A DNA stretch of 64,000 nt from Candidatus Excrementavichristensenella intestinipullorum (GCA_018711685.1 DVHZ01000118.1:1-64000); one strand, 5' to 3'. Shown: positions 1-9,364, counted from the first letter of the stretch. The notes: generated by a model from the letters alone, not told the origin. A program made the numbers and translations.

Positions 1-37
1 ACCGCGCCCCCGCCCCGCCTTCGGCGGGGCGGCCCCC

Positions 38-74
38 CAGCCTTCCCCGATAAGACGGGGCGGGCTGTTTTTTT
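38..74 (+). terminator. Rho-independent terminator of the upstream (out of window) gene
   Basis: CAGCC-tt-CCCCG ataaga CGGGG-cg-GGCTG followed by TTTTTTT. Confidence 0.7.
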
Positions 75-136
75 ATTACGCCGGGTCGCCCAGAGCCGTC
101 CCATGGGAGAGGGCGCTTCTTTTTTTTGAAAGGGGA

Positions 137-165
137 TTGACACGATGGCGCGAGTGATATATAAT
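137..165 (+). promoter_or_regulatory. Sigma-A type promoter of the ytrA-like operon
   Basis: TTGACA (137-142), 17-nt spacer, TATAAT (160-165). Confidence 0.85.
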
Positions 166-188
166 GTACTTATACATTAAGTACATTA
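162..188. promoter_or_regulatory. Probable operator of the GntR/YtrA regulator
   Basis: Perfect 11-bp inverted repeat TAATGTACTTA-TACAT-TAAGTACATTA overlapping the -10 and the start region. Confidence 0.7.
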
Positions 189-208
189 AAGTACAGAGGG
201 AGGGCATT

Positions 209-583
209 GTGGACATCATCATCAGCAGCAATACCAACATGCCCATATACGAGCAGATCACCTCCCAGATGAAGGGGATGATCATGCGGAGGGAGCTGGA
301 GGCGGGGGAAGCGATTCCCTCCATGCGGGCGATGGCCAAGGCGCTGCACATCAGCGTGATTACGGTGCAGCGGGCCTACGAGGATTTGCAGCGGGACGGG
401 TTTATCGAGACTACGGTAGGGCGGGGCAGCTTTGTATCGGCCCGGAACAAGGATTTTTATCAGGAAGAGCAACAGCGCCGGGCGGAGGAGCATTTGCAAC
501 AGGCGGCGCAAATCGGCAGGAGCTGCGGCATCGGGGTGGAGAAGCTGGCAGAACTGCTGAAACTATTTTACGAGGAGGCATAG
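209..583 (+). CDS. GntR family (YtrA subfamily) transcriptional regulator
   Basis: wHTH motif MPIYEQITSQMKGMIMRRELEAGEAIPSMRAMAKALHISVITVQRAYEDLQRDGFI; GTG start at 209 preceded by AGGGAGGG (track ORF starts at 164). Confidence 0.85.
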   Translation: MDIIISSNTNMPIYEQITSQMKGMIMRRELEAGEAIPSMRAMAKALHISVITVQRAYEDLQRDGFIETTVGRGSFVSARNKDFYQEEQQRRAEEHLQQAAQIGRSCGIGVEKLAELLKLFYEEA

Positions 584-591
584 GAAAGCGT

Positions 592-1455
592 ATGGCGGAA
601 AACATCCTGCGGGTGGAAGGGCTGACCAAGGTCTACCCAGGCTTCACCCTGGACAAGGTAAGCTTTTGCGCGCCAAAAGGCGCCATTGTGGGGCTGATCG
701 GGGAAAACGGAGCGGGGAAGAGCACGGCGCTGGAGGCCATATTGGGGCTAATCCGGCCGGACGGGGGCAAGGTATGGCTGTGGGGCCAGGAAGGGGAAAG
801 CCTGGAGCCGGACCAGCGGGAGAAGATCGGGGTGGTGCTGGACGGGGGCAACTTTCCCCAGGGGCTGACGGCGGCGCAGCTGGACCGGGTGCTGGGGAAC
901 ATCTATCCCTCCTGGCAGGCAAAGCGGTACTTTGCCCTGCTGAACAGGCTGAAGGTACCTGGGGGGAAGAAGGTCAAGGAGCTGTCCAAGGGGATGAAGG
1001 TCAAGCTGGCGCTGGCGGCGGCGCTGAGCCACGATAGCCGGTTTTTGGTGCTGGACGAGGTCACCAGCGGCCTGGACCCGGTGGTGCGGGAGGACATCCT
1101 GGACTTATTCCTGGAATTCGTCCAAGACGAGGAAAACGGAATTCTGATTTCCTCCCACATTACCGGGGACCTGGAAAAGGTGGCGGACTACATCGTGTTT
1201 TTGCACCAGGGCAAAGTACTTTTGGAAAAGCCCAAGGACCAACTGCTGTACGAATACGGCATCCTGCGCTGCGGGGAGGAGCAGTTCCGCGCCCTGGACA
1301 GGGCGGACCTGCTGGCCTGGCGCAGGCAGGGGTACCAGTGGGAGGTGCTGGTGGCGGACCGCAAGGCGGCCCAGCGGAAATATGCTCAAGGGGTGGCGGA
1401 CCCGGCCAGCCTGGAGGAAATCATGCTGATGTACGTAAAGGGGGAGCGGCCATGA
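592..1455 (+). CDS. ABC transporter ATP-binding protein
   Basis: Walker A GENGAGKST, signature-like LSKGMK, Walker B FLVLDEV. Confidence 0.9.
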   Translation: MAENILRVEGLTKVYPGFTLDKVSFCAPKGAIVGLIGENGAGKSTALEAILGLIRPDGGKVWLWGQEGESLEPDQREKIGVVLDGGNFPQGLTAAQLDRVLGNIYPSWQAKRYFALLNRLKVPGGKKVKELSKGMKVKLALAAALSHDSRFLVLDEVTSGLDPVVREDILDLFLEFVQDEENGILISSHITGDLEKVADYIVFLHQGKVLLEKPKDQLLYEYGILRCGEEQFRALDRADLLAWRRQGYQWEVLVADRKAAQRKYAQGVADPASLEEIMLMYVKGERP

Positions 1456-2066
1456 AAGGGCTGATGCTGAAGGACTATTATCAACTGCGGGAGGGGCTCG
1501 GGCTGACCCTGTGCGTGCTGGCGGCCATCGGGGCGGGGATCGCCTTTCTGGTATCGCCCTGGGCGCTGGCCATCGTGGCAGCGGCCACGCTGAGCATGCA
1601 GGTGGGCGCTACCATCTCCATGGACAAGGCGGCCCAATGGGACCGCTACAGCGCCACGCTGCCCCTGTCCCGCCGCCAGGTGATCGGGGAGAAATACGCC
1701 TTGTACGCCCTGCTGTGCCTGGCGGGGCTGGCGCTGGGGCTGGCGGCGGGGGGCGCGGCGGCCTGGCTTCAGGGCCGGTGGGCCTGGCGGGACCTGACGC
1801 TCTACGCCAGCGTGGCCCTGATCGTGTCCCTGCTGCCGGGCAGCGTGAACATTCCTTGGGCTCACCTGTGGGGAGAGGAAAAGGGCATGGCGGGGCTGAT
1901 CCTGTCCTACATGGCCAGTTCCGCCCTGGTGACCGGGCTGGTGCTGGCGCTGAAAGGGTGGATGGATATGCAGGCGCTGTTTCCCCTGTTGGCAGGGCTC
2001 AGCGCCCTGGCCTACCTGCTGTCCTGGCGGATATGCCCCGACAGGATTGCCCGCAAGGACCTATAG
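1452..2066 (+). CDS. ABC-2 type permease subunit
   Basis: ATG overlaps the ATPase stop; multiple hydrophobic TM segments; start refined from ORF 1338..2066. Confidence 0.75.
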   Translation: MKGLMLKDYYQLREGLGLTLCVLAAIGAGIAFLVSPWALAIVAAATLSMQVGATISMDKAAQWDRYSATLPLSRRQVIGEKYALYALLCLAGLALGLAAGGAAAWLQGRWAWRDLTLYASVALIVSLLPGSVNIPWAHLWGEEKGMAGLILSYMASSALVTGLVLALKGWMDMQALFPLLAGLSALAYLLSWRICPDRIARKDL

Positions 2067-2077
2067 CCCAGCGCAAA

Positions 2078-2109
2078 AAGAGCGGCCGCCGGTTCTGGCG
2101 GCCGCTCTT
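2078..2109 (-). terminator. Intrinsic terminator between convergent genes
   Basis: AAGAGCGGCCGCC ggttct GGCGGCCGCTCTT; T-tract on the minus-strand side. Confidence 0.75.
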
Positions 2110-2120
2110 GGGCAGGGAGG

Positions 2121-3656
2121 CTACAGGGAGAAATTGGTGGAATAGCGGTTGATCTTTTTGATGACCCGCTGCTTGTCCGCGCCCTTGAGCACCACGGGGG
2201 TGGCGTTGTTCTTGGCGGCGCTGCTCATGCTGCAGGGGATCACGTCGGGGGGCTGGACGGTGATTTTGCCGGTGCTGTCGTCCAGGATAAAGGTCTGGCG
2301 GTAGATCATGGTATCCATGTCCTGGGGGGTAAGGATGGCGGAGGAGAAGTTGCCCAGGCTGTATACGATATACCGGTCCTTATACTTTTCAATGCCGCTG
2401 ACCACATGGCTGTGGTGGCCCACCACCAGGTCGGCCCCGGCGGTGATCAGGGAGCGGGCCAGGCTGCGCTGGGAGGCGCTGACGCTGTACACGTATTCCT
2501 TCCCCCAGTGCAGGGACACCACCACCAGGTCGCATTGCTTGGCCAGGCGCTTGACGGTGCTGCGGATCTGGGCGGCGCTCATGTTGGTATAGGAATAGGC
2601 GCAAAAGCCCACCCGCACCTTATTTTTGGTGACGGTGGCGGTGACGCCGTTGCCCACATAGGCCATGCCGTGGGCGCGCACGGCGGAGCGCGTCTTGGCC
2701 ACCGCGCCGGAGATATCGTAGGCGTGGTTGTTGGCGTGGCCCACCACGTCCACCCCGGCATCGCTGAGGATATGGGCGTAGGCGGGCTTGGCCCGGAACA
2801 CGTAGGTCTTGTTCTTGTAGCTGGTGCCGGTGGTGAAATTGCTCTCCAGGTTAATCAGGGTGAGCTCGTCGGAGCCGGAGAAATACCGGTCCACGTTCTT
2901 AAAGAACTTGCCCCCGTTGGCCTGGTACAGCCTTTCGTAATGGGCCTGGGAGGCGGTGAGGGAGGCGGCGCGGCGGGGGTCGCCCCCCACGGTAACGTCG
3001 CCCACGGCGGTAATGGTGATGCTGCGCCCCGTGCCCGGCTGGGGGGTAGGCTCCGGTTCGCCGGGTATGGTGATCTTGCACTTGGCGCTCTTGGCGCCCG
3101 CCTTGGCGGTGATCACCGCCTGGCCGGGAGACAGGGCGCTGACCAATCCGTTTTCGTCCACCGAGGCCACCTGGGGATTGCCGCTGGACCAGGTGACCTG
3201 GCGGATGGAGGCATCCTCCGGCTTAATGACGGCGGTGAGGGTCAGGCTCTGCCCCACCTCCAGCAGCAGGTCCTCGCCGCTGAGCTCCACCTTGTTTACC
3301 CGCACCAGCTTGGTGCGCACCGTGCATACCGCGCTGCGGCCGTCGTTGGTCACCGCCCGGATGCGGGCCACCCCCACCTGATCCCCCGCCGTCACCAGCC
3401 CGTTTTCGTCCACCGTGGCTACGGCGGGCTTGGTGCTGGTCCAGGTGATCACCACCACCTCCGGCGGAACCGGCGCGGGCATCAAGGTGGCCTCCAGCTG
3501 GAAGCTGTGGTTGCAGGACAGGTTGATCTGCTTCTTGCTCAGGTAGATGGCCCCTTCGGCCTTGGCTGGCGGGATGGCCAGCACCAGGGCCGCCAGCAGC
3601 GCCGCCAGCAGGGCGGCGGCCAGCACAGGGGTCCGCCGGGTGGAAAGGTTGTTCAT
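2121..3656 (-). CDS. CapA-family (PGA_cap metallophosphatase-like) secreted protein with N-terminal BIG2 domains
   Basis: Signal peptide MNNLSTRRTPVLAAALLAALLAALVLAIPPAKA; BIG2-like WTSTKPAVATVDENGLV and WSSGNPQVASVDENGLV; CapA motifs TAVGDVTVGGD, NLESNFTTG, GHANNHAYD, VVSLHWGKEY, VVGHHSHVVSGIEKY. Confidence 0.85.
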   Translation of the reverse strand: MNNLSTRRTPVLAAALLAALLAALVLAIPPAKAEGAIYLSKKQINLSCNHSFQLEATLMPAPVPPEVVVITWTSTKPAVATVDENGLVTAGDQVGVARIRAVTNDGRSAVCTVRTKLVRVNKVELSGEDLLLEVGQSLTLTAVIKPEDASIRQVTWSSGNPQVASVDENGLVSALSPGQAVITAKAGAKSAKCKITIPGEPEPTPQPGTGRSITITAVGDVTVGGDPRRAASLTASQAHYERLYQANGGKFFKNVDRYFSGSDELTLINLESNFTTGTSYKNKTYVFRAKPAYAHILSDAGVDVVGHANNHAYDISGAVAKTRSAVRAHGMAYVGNGVTATVTKNKVRVGFCAYSYTNMSAAQIRSTVKRLAKQCDLVVVSLHWGKEYVYSVSASQRSLARSLITAGADLVVGHHSHVVSGIEKYKDRYIVYSLGNFSSAILTPQDMDTMIYRQTFILDDSTGKITVQPPDVIPCSMSSAAKNNATPVVLKGADKQRVIKKINRYSTNFSL

Positions 3657-3786
3657 GGCCGGGTCCTCCTTTGCCGGACGCGGAGCCCCGCCGCCCCTGG
3701 CGGCGCCCCGCCGGTTCATGACGGAAAAATTGCAAATTAGGTGAGGAATGGGGCAAATATTGATAAAATAATGATAATTCTATTTC

Positions 3787-3816
3787 ATTATAGCTGACTA
3801 TTTTTGGTAAAGTCAA
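3787..3816 (-). promoter_or_regulatory. Promoter of the CapA-family gene
   Basis: Minus strand TTGACT-18-TATAAT. Confidence 0.65.
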
Positions 3817-3955
3817 GGGGAAACAGGGGGACCGGCCGGGAAAATTTGTTAAAACATTGCTAAAGATTGTGCCGCAGTCCTTCGGCGGGCCAGGCGGTTT
3901 CTGCCGGGTCCCTGGGGCGGGGCGGGCGGGCTGCGGCGGTTGGCCCCGCCGGGCC

Positions 3956-4600
3956 TCAGCGCACCCGCTCCATCCTGCCCGCGTCGATTTCGTAGACCTT
4001 GGCGCACAGTTGTTCGATATCCCCTGGATTGTGGCTGGCTACGATCATGGTGGCCCCCTGCTGTCCTAGGCCATGGATCAGGGTGTACATTTCCTTGAGC
4101 CCGGTCTTGTCCAGGCCGTTAAAGGGCTCGTCCAGCAGCAGGATGGAGGGGTCCTCCATCAGCGCTTGGGCCAGGCCCAGGCGCTGGCGCATTCCCATGG
4201 AATACTTGCCCACCCGCTTCCTGCTTTTCGGGTCCAGCCCCACGGTTTGGATGGACCGGGTGATGTTCTCCTTGGGCACCCGCCGGTTCAGCACCCACAG
4301 GGCGTACAGGTTGTCGTAGGCGTTTTTGCTGGGCAGGAACCCCGGCGCTTCGATCACCGCGCCGATCTCCGGCGCCCGCTGGATGTCCGTCCCCAGGCCC
4401 TTGCCGTTGATGCGCACCTCCCCCTGGTCCGGCCGCATCAGGCCGCACAGGCACTTGAGCAGCACCGACTTGCCCGAGCCGTTGTTGCCCACCAGCCCCA
4501 CGGCCTCCCCGGCCTCCACCGTCAGGTCGATGCCCTTGAGCACCTCCTGCCGCCCAAAATGCTTCACGATGCCATGGGCCTCAATACAGGCGTTGGCCAT
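3956..4600 (-). CDS. ABC transporter ATP-binding protein
   Basis: GNNGSGKSVLLKCL, YSMGMRQRLGLAQAL, ILLLDEPFNGLD. Confidence 0.9.
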   Translation of the reverse strand: MANACIEAHGIVKHFGRQEVLKGIDLTVEAGEAVGLVGNNGSGKSVLLKCLCGLMRPDQGEVRINGKGLGTDIQRAPEIGAVIEAPGFLPSKNAYDNLYALWVLNRRVPKENITRSIQTVGLDPKSRKRVGKYSMGMRQRLGLAQALMEDPSILLLDEPFNGLDKTGLKEMYTLIHGLGQQGATMIVASHNPGDIEQLCAKVYEIDAGRMERVR

Positions 4601-4617
4601 CGTCTGTCACCTCTCCC

Positions 4618-5490
4618 TTATAGATTGCGGTAGGGCACCGAAAAGTCAATCCTGTGGGCCCAGGCCGCGCACAGCGCCGCCAGCCCCCCGATCAGCCCCA
4701 GGAACAGGGCGAAGGATTCCCAGAAGGCGGGAAACCTCTGAATCAATAATTGGTTGATGTCGTGGAGACAGCCCAGGGAATGCACCAGCAGGGACCAGCG
4801 CTGGTTGGCAAATACGCTCCCGTCAAAGGCGATGAAGTAGCCCAAATTGTGTACGCACAGGGCCACCGCAATGCCCACCCCCTTGCGGAACACCAGGTTC
4901 AGGGCGAACACCATCATGCCTATGGTCAGGCAGTACAGGCTCTGCAGCCCCAGGGACAGCCCCAGGAAGGCGTAGGGGGTATAGAGCGTCATCATGTACT
5001 TGTTGGGGAAGAATATTTTCAGTTGAGAGGCGATGCCCCCCTCGTCGTTGGCAATGGCCCACAGGGTGGAGCTCCACAGGTTGCCGGAATAGGCGTAAGG
5101 GATGGTCAGGGCCAGGGCGAAAGCCAGCCGCACCAGGGCGTACAGCAGGCAGGCCGCCGCCACGTACAAAAGCTGGGCCAGCAGCCATTCCCCCCGCCCC
5201 ATGCGCAGCCCCACGTAGGTGGCCCGCTCGTCCAGAAAGGGGGCGTCGGACAGGAAGATGACCAGCCCAATCATCCACAGAAAGCAGGGGACACGGTGGG
5301 AGGTCATCTGCAAATAGGGCTCCAGCACCTGCAGGGGTTCCCCCAGCAGCTGGCTCGCCCGAATCAGGGCCACCGCCGGTTCCAGGGTGAAGTTCAGGTT
5401 CAGCGCCAGGGCCAGCCAGAACAGGGGCTTCCGGGGCCATTCCCCCATCTGCTGCCCCGCCAGCCTCAGGGCTTTGCGCAAGCTACACAT
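4618..5490 (-). CDS. ABC-2 type permease / membrane protein
   Basis: Multi-TM protein in operon with the ATPase. Confidence 0.65.
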   Translation of the reverse strand: MCSLRKALRLAGQQMGEWPRKPLFWLALALNLNFTLEPAVALIRASQLLGEPLQVLEPYLQMTSHRVPCFLWMIGLVIFLSDAPFLDERATYVGLRMGRGEWLLAQLLYVAAACLLYALVRLAFALALTIPYAYSGNLWSSTLWAIANDEGGIASQLKIFFPNKYMMTLYTPYAFLGLSLGLQSLYCLTIGMMVFALNLVFRKGVGIAVALCVHNLGYFIAFDGSVFANQRWSLLVHSLGCLHDINQLLIQRFPAFWESFALFLGLIGGLAALCAAWAHRIDFSVPYRNL

Positions 5491-6262
5491 GGCGCAGCCT
5501 CCTTTTCATGGCCCCTACGCACAGCCCGCCGAACAGGATATAGTACCCCAGCTCCATCAGCAGGGGAACCCATAAGCCGCTATAGCGCAGGTTATTGGCG
5601 TTGTGCAGGTATGCCGGGTGGAACAGGCCGTCCGGCATCAGGGTGCAGGTGGTCTGGTAGATCACCAGGGGCAGCACGTATACGCTGAGCCGGTGGTTGA
5701 CGAAGCAGGCGAAGAACAGCCCGGTGAGGGACCACACCCAGCCGTACAGCGCCACCACCGCTACCTTCACCGCCAGGGCCGCCCCCGCCCCGTGGGTCAG
5801 GATGAAGTCCTTCCAAAAGGGCATGTTGTAGTAGGCGGGAAAATTTGCGGCGGTGGCGGGCTGGAACAGGAGGACGCCCAGGGCGCTGATCACCCCGTAG
5901 GGGATGGCCAGGGCCGCCGCCCCGGAGAGGGATACCGCCAGCATCTTGCTGGCGATGTACCGGTTGGGGGTGGTGTGCAGCAGGATGTACCGGGCGTAGT
6001 TGCTGCGGCATTCGTCAAAAAAGGAGGCGGCGTAGGGCAGGGTGCAGAACAGCACCACAAAGCGGCCTAGACCGGTAAAGGCGTCCACGTGGGAATAATA
6101 GGTCATCACGTCCATGGTGGACAAGCCCTGCCAGGCGGGGATGATTAACTCCATGGTGGGGCGCAGCAGCACCACCAGGGCCGCCGCGCTGCTCAGGTAC
6201 AGCCAGGGGCTTTTCAGCGCCGCCCGAGCGTCTGCAAACATAGGCTTCCCTCCTGTTGGCAA
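5483..6262 (-). CDS. ABC transporter permease-like membrane protein
   Basis: Multi-TM protein overlapping the 4618..5490 gene by 8 nt. Confidence 0.65.
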   Translation of the reverse strand: MPTGGKPMFADARAALKSPWLYLSSAAALVVLLRPTMELIIPAWQGLSTMDVMTYYSHVDAFTGLGRFVVLFCTLPYAASFFDECRSNYARYILLHTTPNRYIASKMLAVSLSGAAALAIPYGVISALGVLLFQPATAANFPAYYNMPFWKDFILTHGAGAALAVKVAVVALYGWVWSLTGLFFACFVNHRLSVYVLPLVIYQTTCTLMPDGLFHPAYLHNANNLRYSGLWVPLLMELGYYILFGGLCVGAMKRRLRHV

Positions 6263-6403
6263 AACGCGGCCAGCCGGGCCGGGACAACCGGCCCGGCTGG
6301 CGCTGTGTGATGGGATTGCAAGGTCCGGGTGAGGCTTACCACCAGGTAGCCCCTTGGCCGGCGCGGGTCCCCAACTGCTGGGCGTTAAAGTACCCGCTTC
6401 ATA

Positions 6404-7495
6404 CTAACCTTCGTCCACAGCGGTAACTCTGCTCTCCAATACGCCGGTTTGAGCGTCCACCGCGAAGGATGAGGTATAGCGGCCGGTAGCGCCCTCGGGG
6501 GCTTCATCAGCTGTTAGCATAAAAGAAGTATCGTCTGTGGAGAAATACCACACGGGTCGCGCAGTCCACTGGTCCTCTTCCGTCACATCCCGCTGATAGC
6601 GCACCCGCAGGGACACTTGGGTAAAGGGAGCGGATGTCAAAGGTTGCAACTCGCTGCCAATATGTTGGTTGGCGATATTGACGGCCTCGTCCAAAGACAA
6701 TAGGGTTTCCACCGGCTGGGCATCTTCAATGGTATAGAAATTCATCCAAGAAATAGAAGTGAGGCGGGATGGGGAAAAAACCGCGATTTCCATCCCCAAA
6801 TCGCTGCCCCTGTCCTGCACCGGCGCTACGTCGAAGGGGGTGTAATTGGGGTAGAAATAGACCCCCCGCCGGTTGGCTCTGTCCTCGTAATAATCGACTG
6901 TAACGCCGGACAGCCCCAATCCCTGGGCGATGCGGTCCAGTTCCGCTTTTGCCGTAGCTGAATCCATCTGGTTGTCGGAGACGGCGGCATCCCAATTTTT
7001 CGTTTCATTTACGGTGCCATCGTCCAAGGAATATTCAAAAGCGATATAACCTTCAATATTGATATCTAATGAACCTACGGCTCCATTCCCCAAATTGGCC
7101 TTCCAGCTGGATTCAGTATAAACTTGCTCCACCTCCAACACCTCTTGCGCTTGGGCAAAGAAGATGGAATGAAGGGCGTCCAGGTCGGGCTTCGCGGGGA
7201 CCAGGGTGTAGGAATAGAAGGTTTCCGCTTGGGGCACTTGAGCGGTGGCGCGTATAACCAACTGCTGGCTGCCTTCGCCAAAGGCTACGTCAATCTGCCG
7301 CCCATCGTCCTGACACACCAGGGCGTAGGGGGACTTGGTGGCCTGTGCGCCCATCTGCTCCGCTTGGGACATGGCCCGCTGCGCCCCCGCGTCCTCCACC
7401 CCTTGGGGAGTGGCTTGACAGCCGCTCAGCGTCAAGGCCAGGCAGAGCAGGAACACCGGGAAAAGGCGCTGAATTGCCTTTTTCACGGAACGCAT
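6404..7495 (-). CDS. Predicted lipoprotein of unknown function
   Basis: Lipobox LTLSGCQATP; SD aaaggagg upstream of the ATG. Confidence 0.65.
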   Translation of the reverse strand: MRSVKKAIQRLFPVFLLCLALTLSGCQATPQGVEDAGAQRAMSQAEQMGAQATKSPYALVCQDDGRQIDVAFGEGSQQLVIRATAQVPQAETFYSYTLVPAKPDLDALHSIFFAQAQEVLEVEQVYTESSWKANLGNGAVGSLDINIEGYIAFEYSLDDGTVNETKNWDAAVSDNQMDSATAKAELDRIAQGLGLSGVTVDYYEDRANRRGVYFYPNYTPFDVAPVQDRGSDLGMEIAVFSPSRLTSISWMNFYTIEDAQPVETLLSLDEAVNIANQHIGSELQPLTSAPFTQVSLRVRYQRDVTEEDQWTARPVWYFSTDDTSFMLTADEAPEGATGRYTSSFAVDAQTGVLESRVTAVDEG

Positions 7496-7707
7496 CCTCC
7501 TTTAATCAATGGATTGGGACGTCGGAGATTCGGGCGAAAGCGAAAAATAGCCTCACTTCGCTGGCCACCGGGCAATGGAGTTGGCCCGGCGGGCCGTCAA
7601 GCGGGGCCCGTGGTGGGAGACAATGGAAACACCTCTTTCGCAAAATAAGTATTATCCCATGGAGAGTCATATAAGGTACAAGAAAAATACAACTAATATT
7701 CATAAAA

Positions 7708-7737
7708 ATTGTAACACATTGTCCATTGAAGTGTCAA
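7708..7737 (-). promoter_or_regulatory. Candidate promoter for the 6404..7495 lipoprotein gene
   Basis: Minus strand TTGACA-18-TACAAT about 210 nt upstream of the start codon; -35 lies in palindrome TGTCA-ATATA-TGACA. Confidence 0.5.
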
Positions 7738-7811
7738 TATATGACAGGGCGCAATTCGCCAAATCTATAACGATAATGTGTGGCAAAAGTGTGGCGATTT
7801 CGATACAAAAA

Positions 7812-7836
7812 GGAAGGACGGCAAAACCGTCCTTCC
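7812..7836 (-). terminator. Intrinsic terminator after yebC
   Basis: GGAAGGACGG ttttg CCGTCCTTCC then TTTTTG on the minus strand. Confidence 0.8.
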
Positions 7837-7868
7837 CGGGGTGGGGCCCAAGGGGGGAGAGCGGGGGG

Positions 7869-8618
7869 TTAGTCCTCCTCGTCCTCCGACTCGGGCAGGT
7901 TGGCGTTGTGGAACACGGCCTGGGTATCGTCGTAATCCTCCAGCCAATCCACCAGGCGTTCCACCTTGGCGGCCAGCTCGGGGTCGGTGATATCCACGGT
8001 ATTGTTGGGGACCATGGCCCGCTCGGCGGAGAGGAAGACGCAGCCGGCCTTTTCCAGGTTTTCCCGGACGCTGGAGAAATCGGCGGGGTCGGTGTAGATG
8101 ATGACCTCGTCCTCGGCCACTTCCACGTCGGCGGCGCCGGCATCCAGCGCCAGCATCATGAGCTCTTCCTCGTCCAGCTTTTTCTGGTTATCCAGCTCGA
8201 TGACGCCCTTGCGCTCGAACATCCAGCTGACGCAGCCGGTAGCGCCCAGGGAGCCGCCGCACTTATCGAAGATATGGCGCACTTCGGCGGCGGTGCGGTT
8301 CAGGTTGTCGGTGACGATCTCCACGATGATGGCCACGCCGCCGGGGGCGTAGCCCTCGTAGGTGATTTCCTTATAGTTCGCCGCGTCGCCCTCGCCGGCG
8401 GCCTTCTTGATGGACCGCATGATGTTGTCGCCGGGCATGTTGGCGGCCTTAGCCTTGGCCACCACATCCCGCAATTTGCCGTTGGTGGCGGGGTCGGGCC
8501 CGCCCTCCCGCACGGCGATGACGATCTCCCGGCCGATCTTGGTAAAGATCTTGCCGCGCTGAGCGTCGGTCTTTTCCTTTTTGTGCTTGATGGTGGACCA
8601 CTTGTTATGTCCGGACAT
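7869..8618 (-). CDS. yebC: YebC/PmpR family DNA-binding regulatory / translation factor
   Basis: MSGHNKWSTIKHKKEKTDAQRGKIFTKIGREI family N-terminus; start refined from 8678. Confidence 0.95.
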   Translation of the reverse strand: MSGHNKWSTIKHKKEKTDAQRGKIFTKIGREIVIAVREGGPDPATNGKLRDVVAKAKAANMPGDNIMRSIKKAAGEGDAANYKEITYEGYAPGGVAIIVEIVTDNLNRTAAEVRHIFDKCGGSLGATGCVSWMFERKGVIELDNQKKLDEEELMMLALDAGAADVEVAEDEVIIYTDPADFSSVRENLEKAGCVFLSAERAMVPNNTVDITDPELAAKVERLVDWLEDYDDTQAVFHNANLPESEDEED

Positions 8619-8711
8619 AAATACGCCCCCTGCTATAAATGGATACTCCATCATAGCACACGGGGGCGCATTTGTCAAAAGATTTGCTGTGAAGTTTGCC
8701 CGGCGGGGCCC

Positions 8712-9128
8712 TCATTTTTCCATGGATTTATATTTTTCATAGGCCACGGACACCAGGGCCTTATCCTGGCTATAGGTAATTTTGTCCATAGCGGCGTCGA
8801 AGGGGAAGTAATCGCCGTCGGTAAAGCCCTGTTCAAAGGCGATGCGGTAATCCAGGGTATCGGCGCGCATCACATACCAGGTGATGCGGTTGCACACCGG
8901 CTGGTGCCGGGTGATGGAATAGAACTCATAGCTGGTTTGCCCGGCGGGGGAGATGATTTGGGCCTTGATCCCGGCCTCCTTGAACACGCGGTCCAGGGCC
9001 ACGTCCTGGGCCAGGCGCTTATCCCGGATGACGCCCTTAGGCAGCACCCATTCTTCCTTTTCATTGCGCAGCAAGAACACCTTATCCCCGCAGAACACCA
9101 CGCCCCCGGCGCAATTGCGAAATATCAT
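8712..9128 (-). CDS. NUDIX hydrolase domain protein
   Basis: Start at MIFRNCAGGVVF; Nudix-like WVLPKGVIRDKRLAQDVALDRVFKEAG (degenerate box). Confidence 0.75.
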   Translation of the reverse strand: MIFRNCAGGVVFCGDKVFLLRNEKEEWVLPKGVIRDKRLAQDVALDRVFKEAGIKAQIISPAGQTSYEFYSITRHQPVCNRITWYVMRADTLDYRIAFEQGFTDGDYFPFDAAMDKITYSQDKALVSVAYEKYKSMEK

Positions 9129-9319
9129 AGGCGACGACCACCTTTCCTGATATTTTCCCACGTCTATCTTAACATAGCCCGCCTGAAAAAGCAACCCCCG
9201 GGGCCGTGCCGAACAGGACCGTATTCACCCTAGGATAGCCATCCGGTTAGCCTGTTGGCTTGGTCCAGGGCACTTCCCATATCCATGCTGGGAAGTTCCT
9301 CCCTGCCCCGTAACCACAA

Positions 9320-9348
9320 ACTGGCGCGCCTATTTCAGGCGCGCCAGT
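9320..9348 (-). terminator. Intrinsic terminator
   Basis: ACTGGCGCGCCT / AGGCGCGCCAGT, 12-bp perfect stem. Confidence 0.7.
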
Positions 9349-9364
9349 CCTTCGTATGGTGGTT

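Noticed and set aside
1386-1865. Long antisense ORFs (e.g. 1386..1865 -, 2406..3740 +, 14271..15860 -, 19515..21158 +, 23865..25928 +, 48261..50558 -)
   Set aside because: Mirror-frame artefacts of high-GC coding sequence; His/Gly/Gln/Val-rich translations with no domain signal, opposite to confidently assigned genes.
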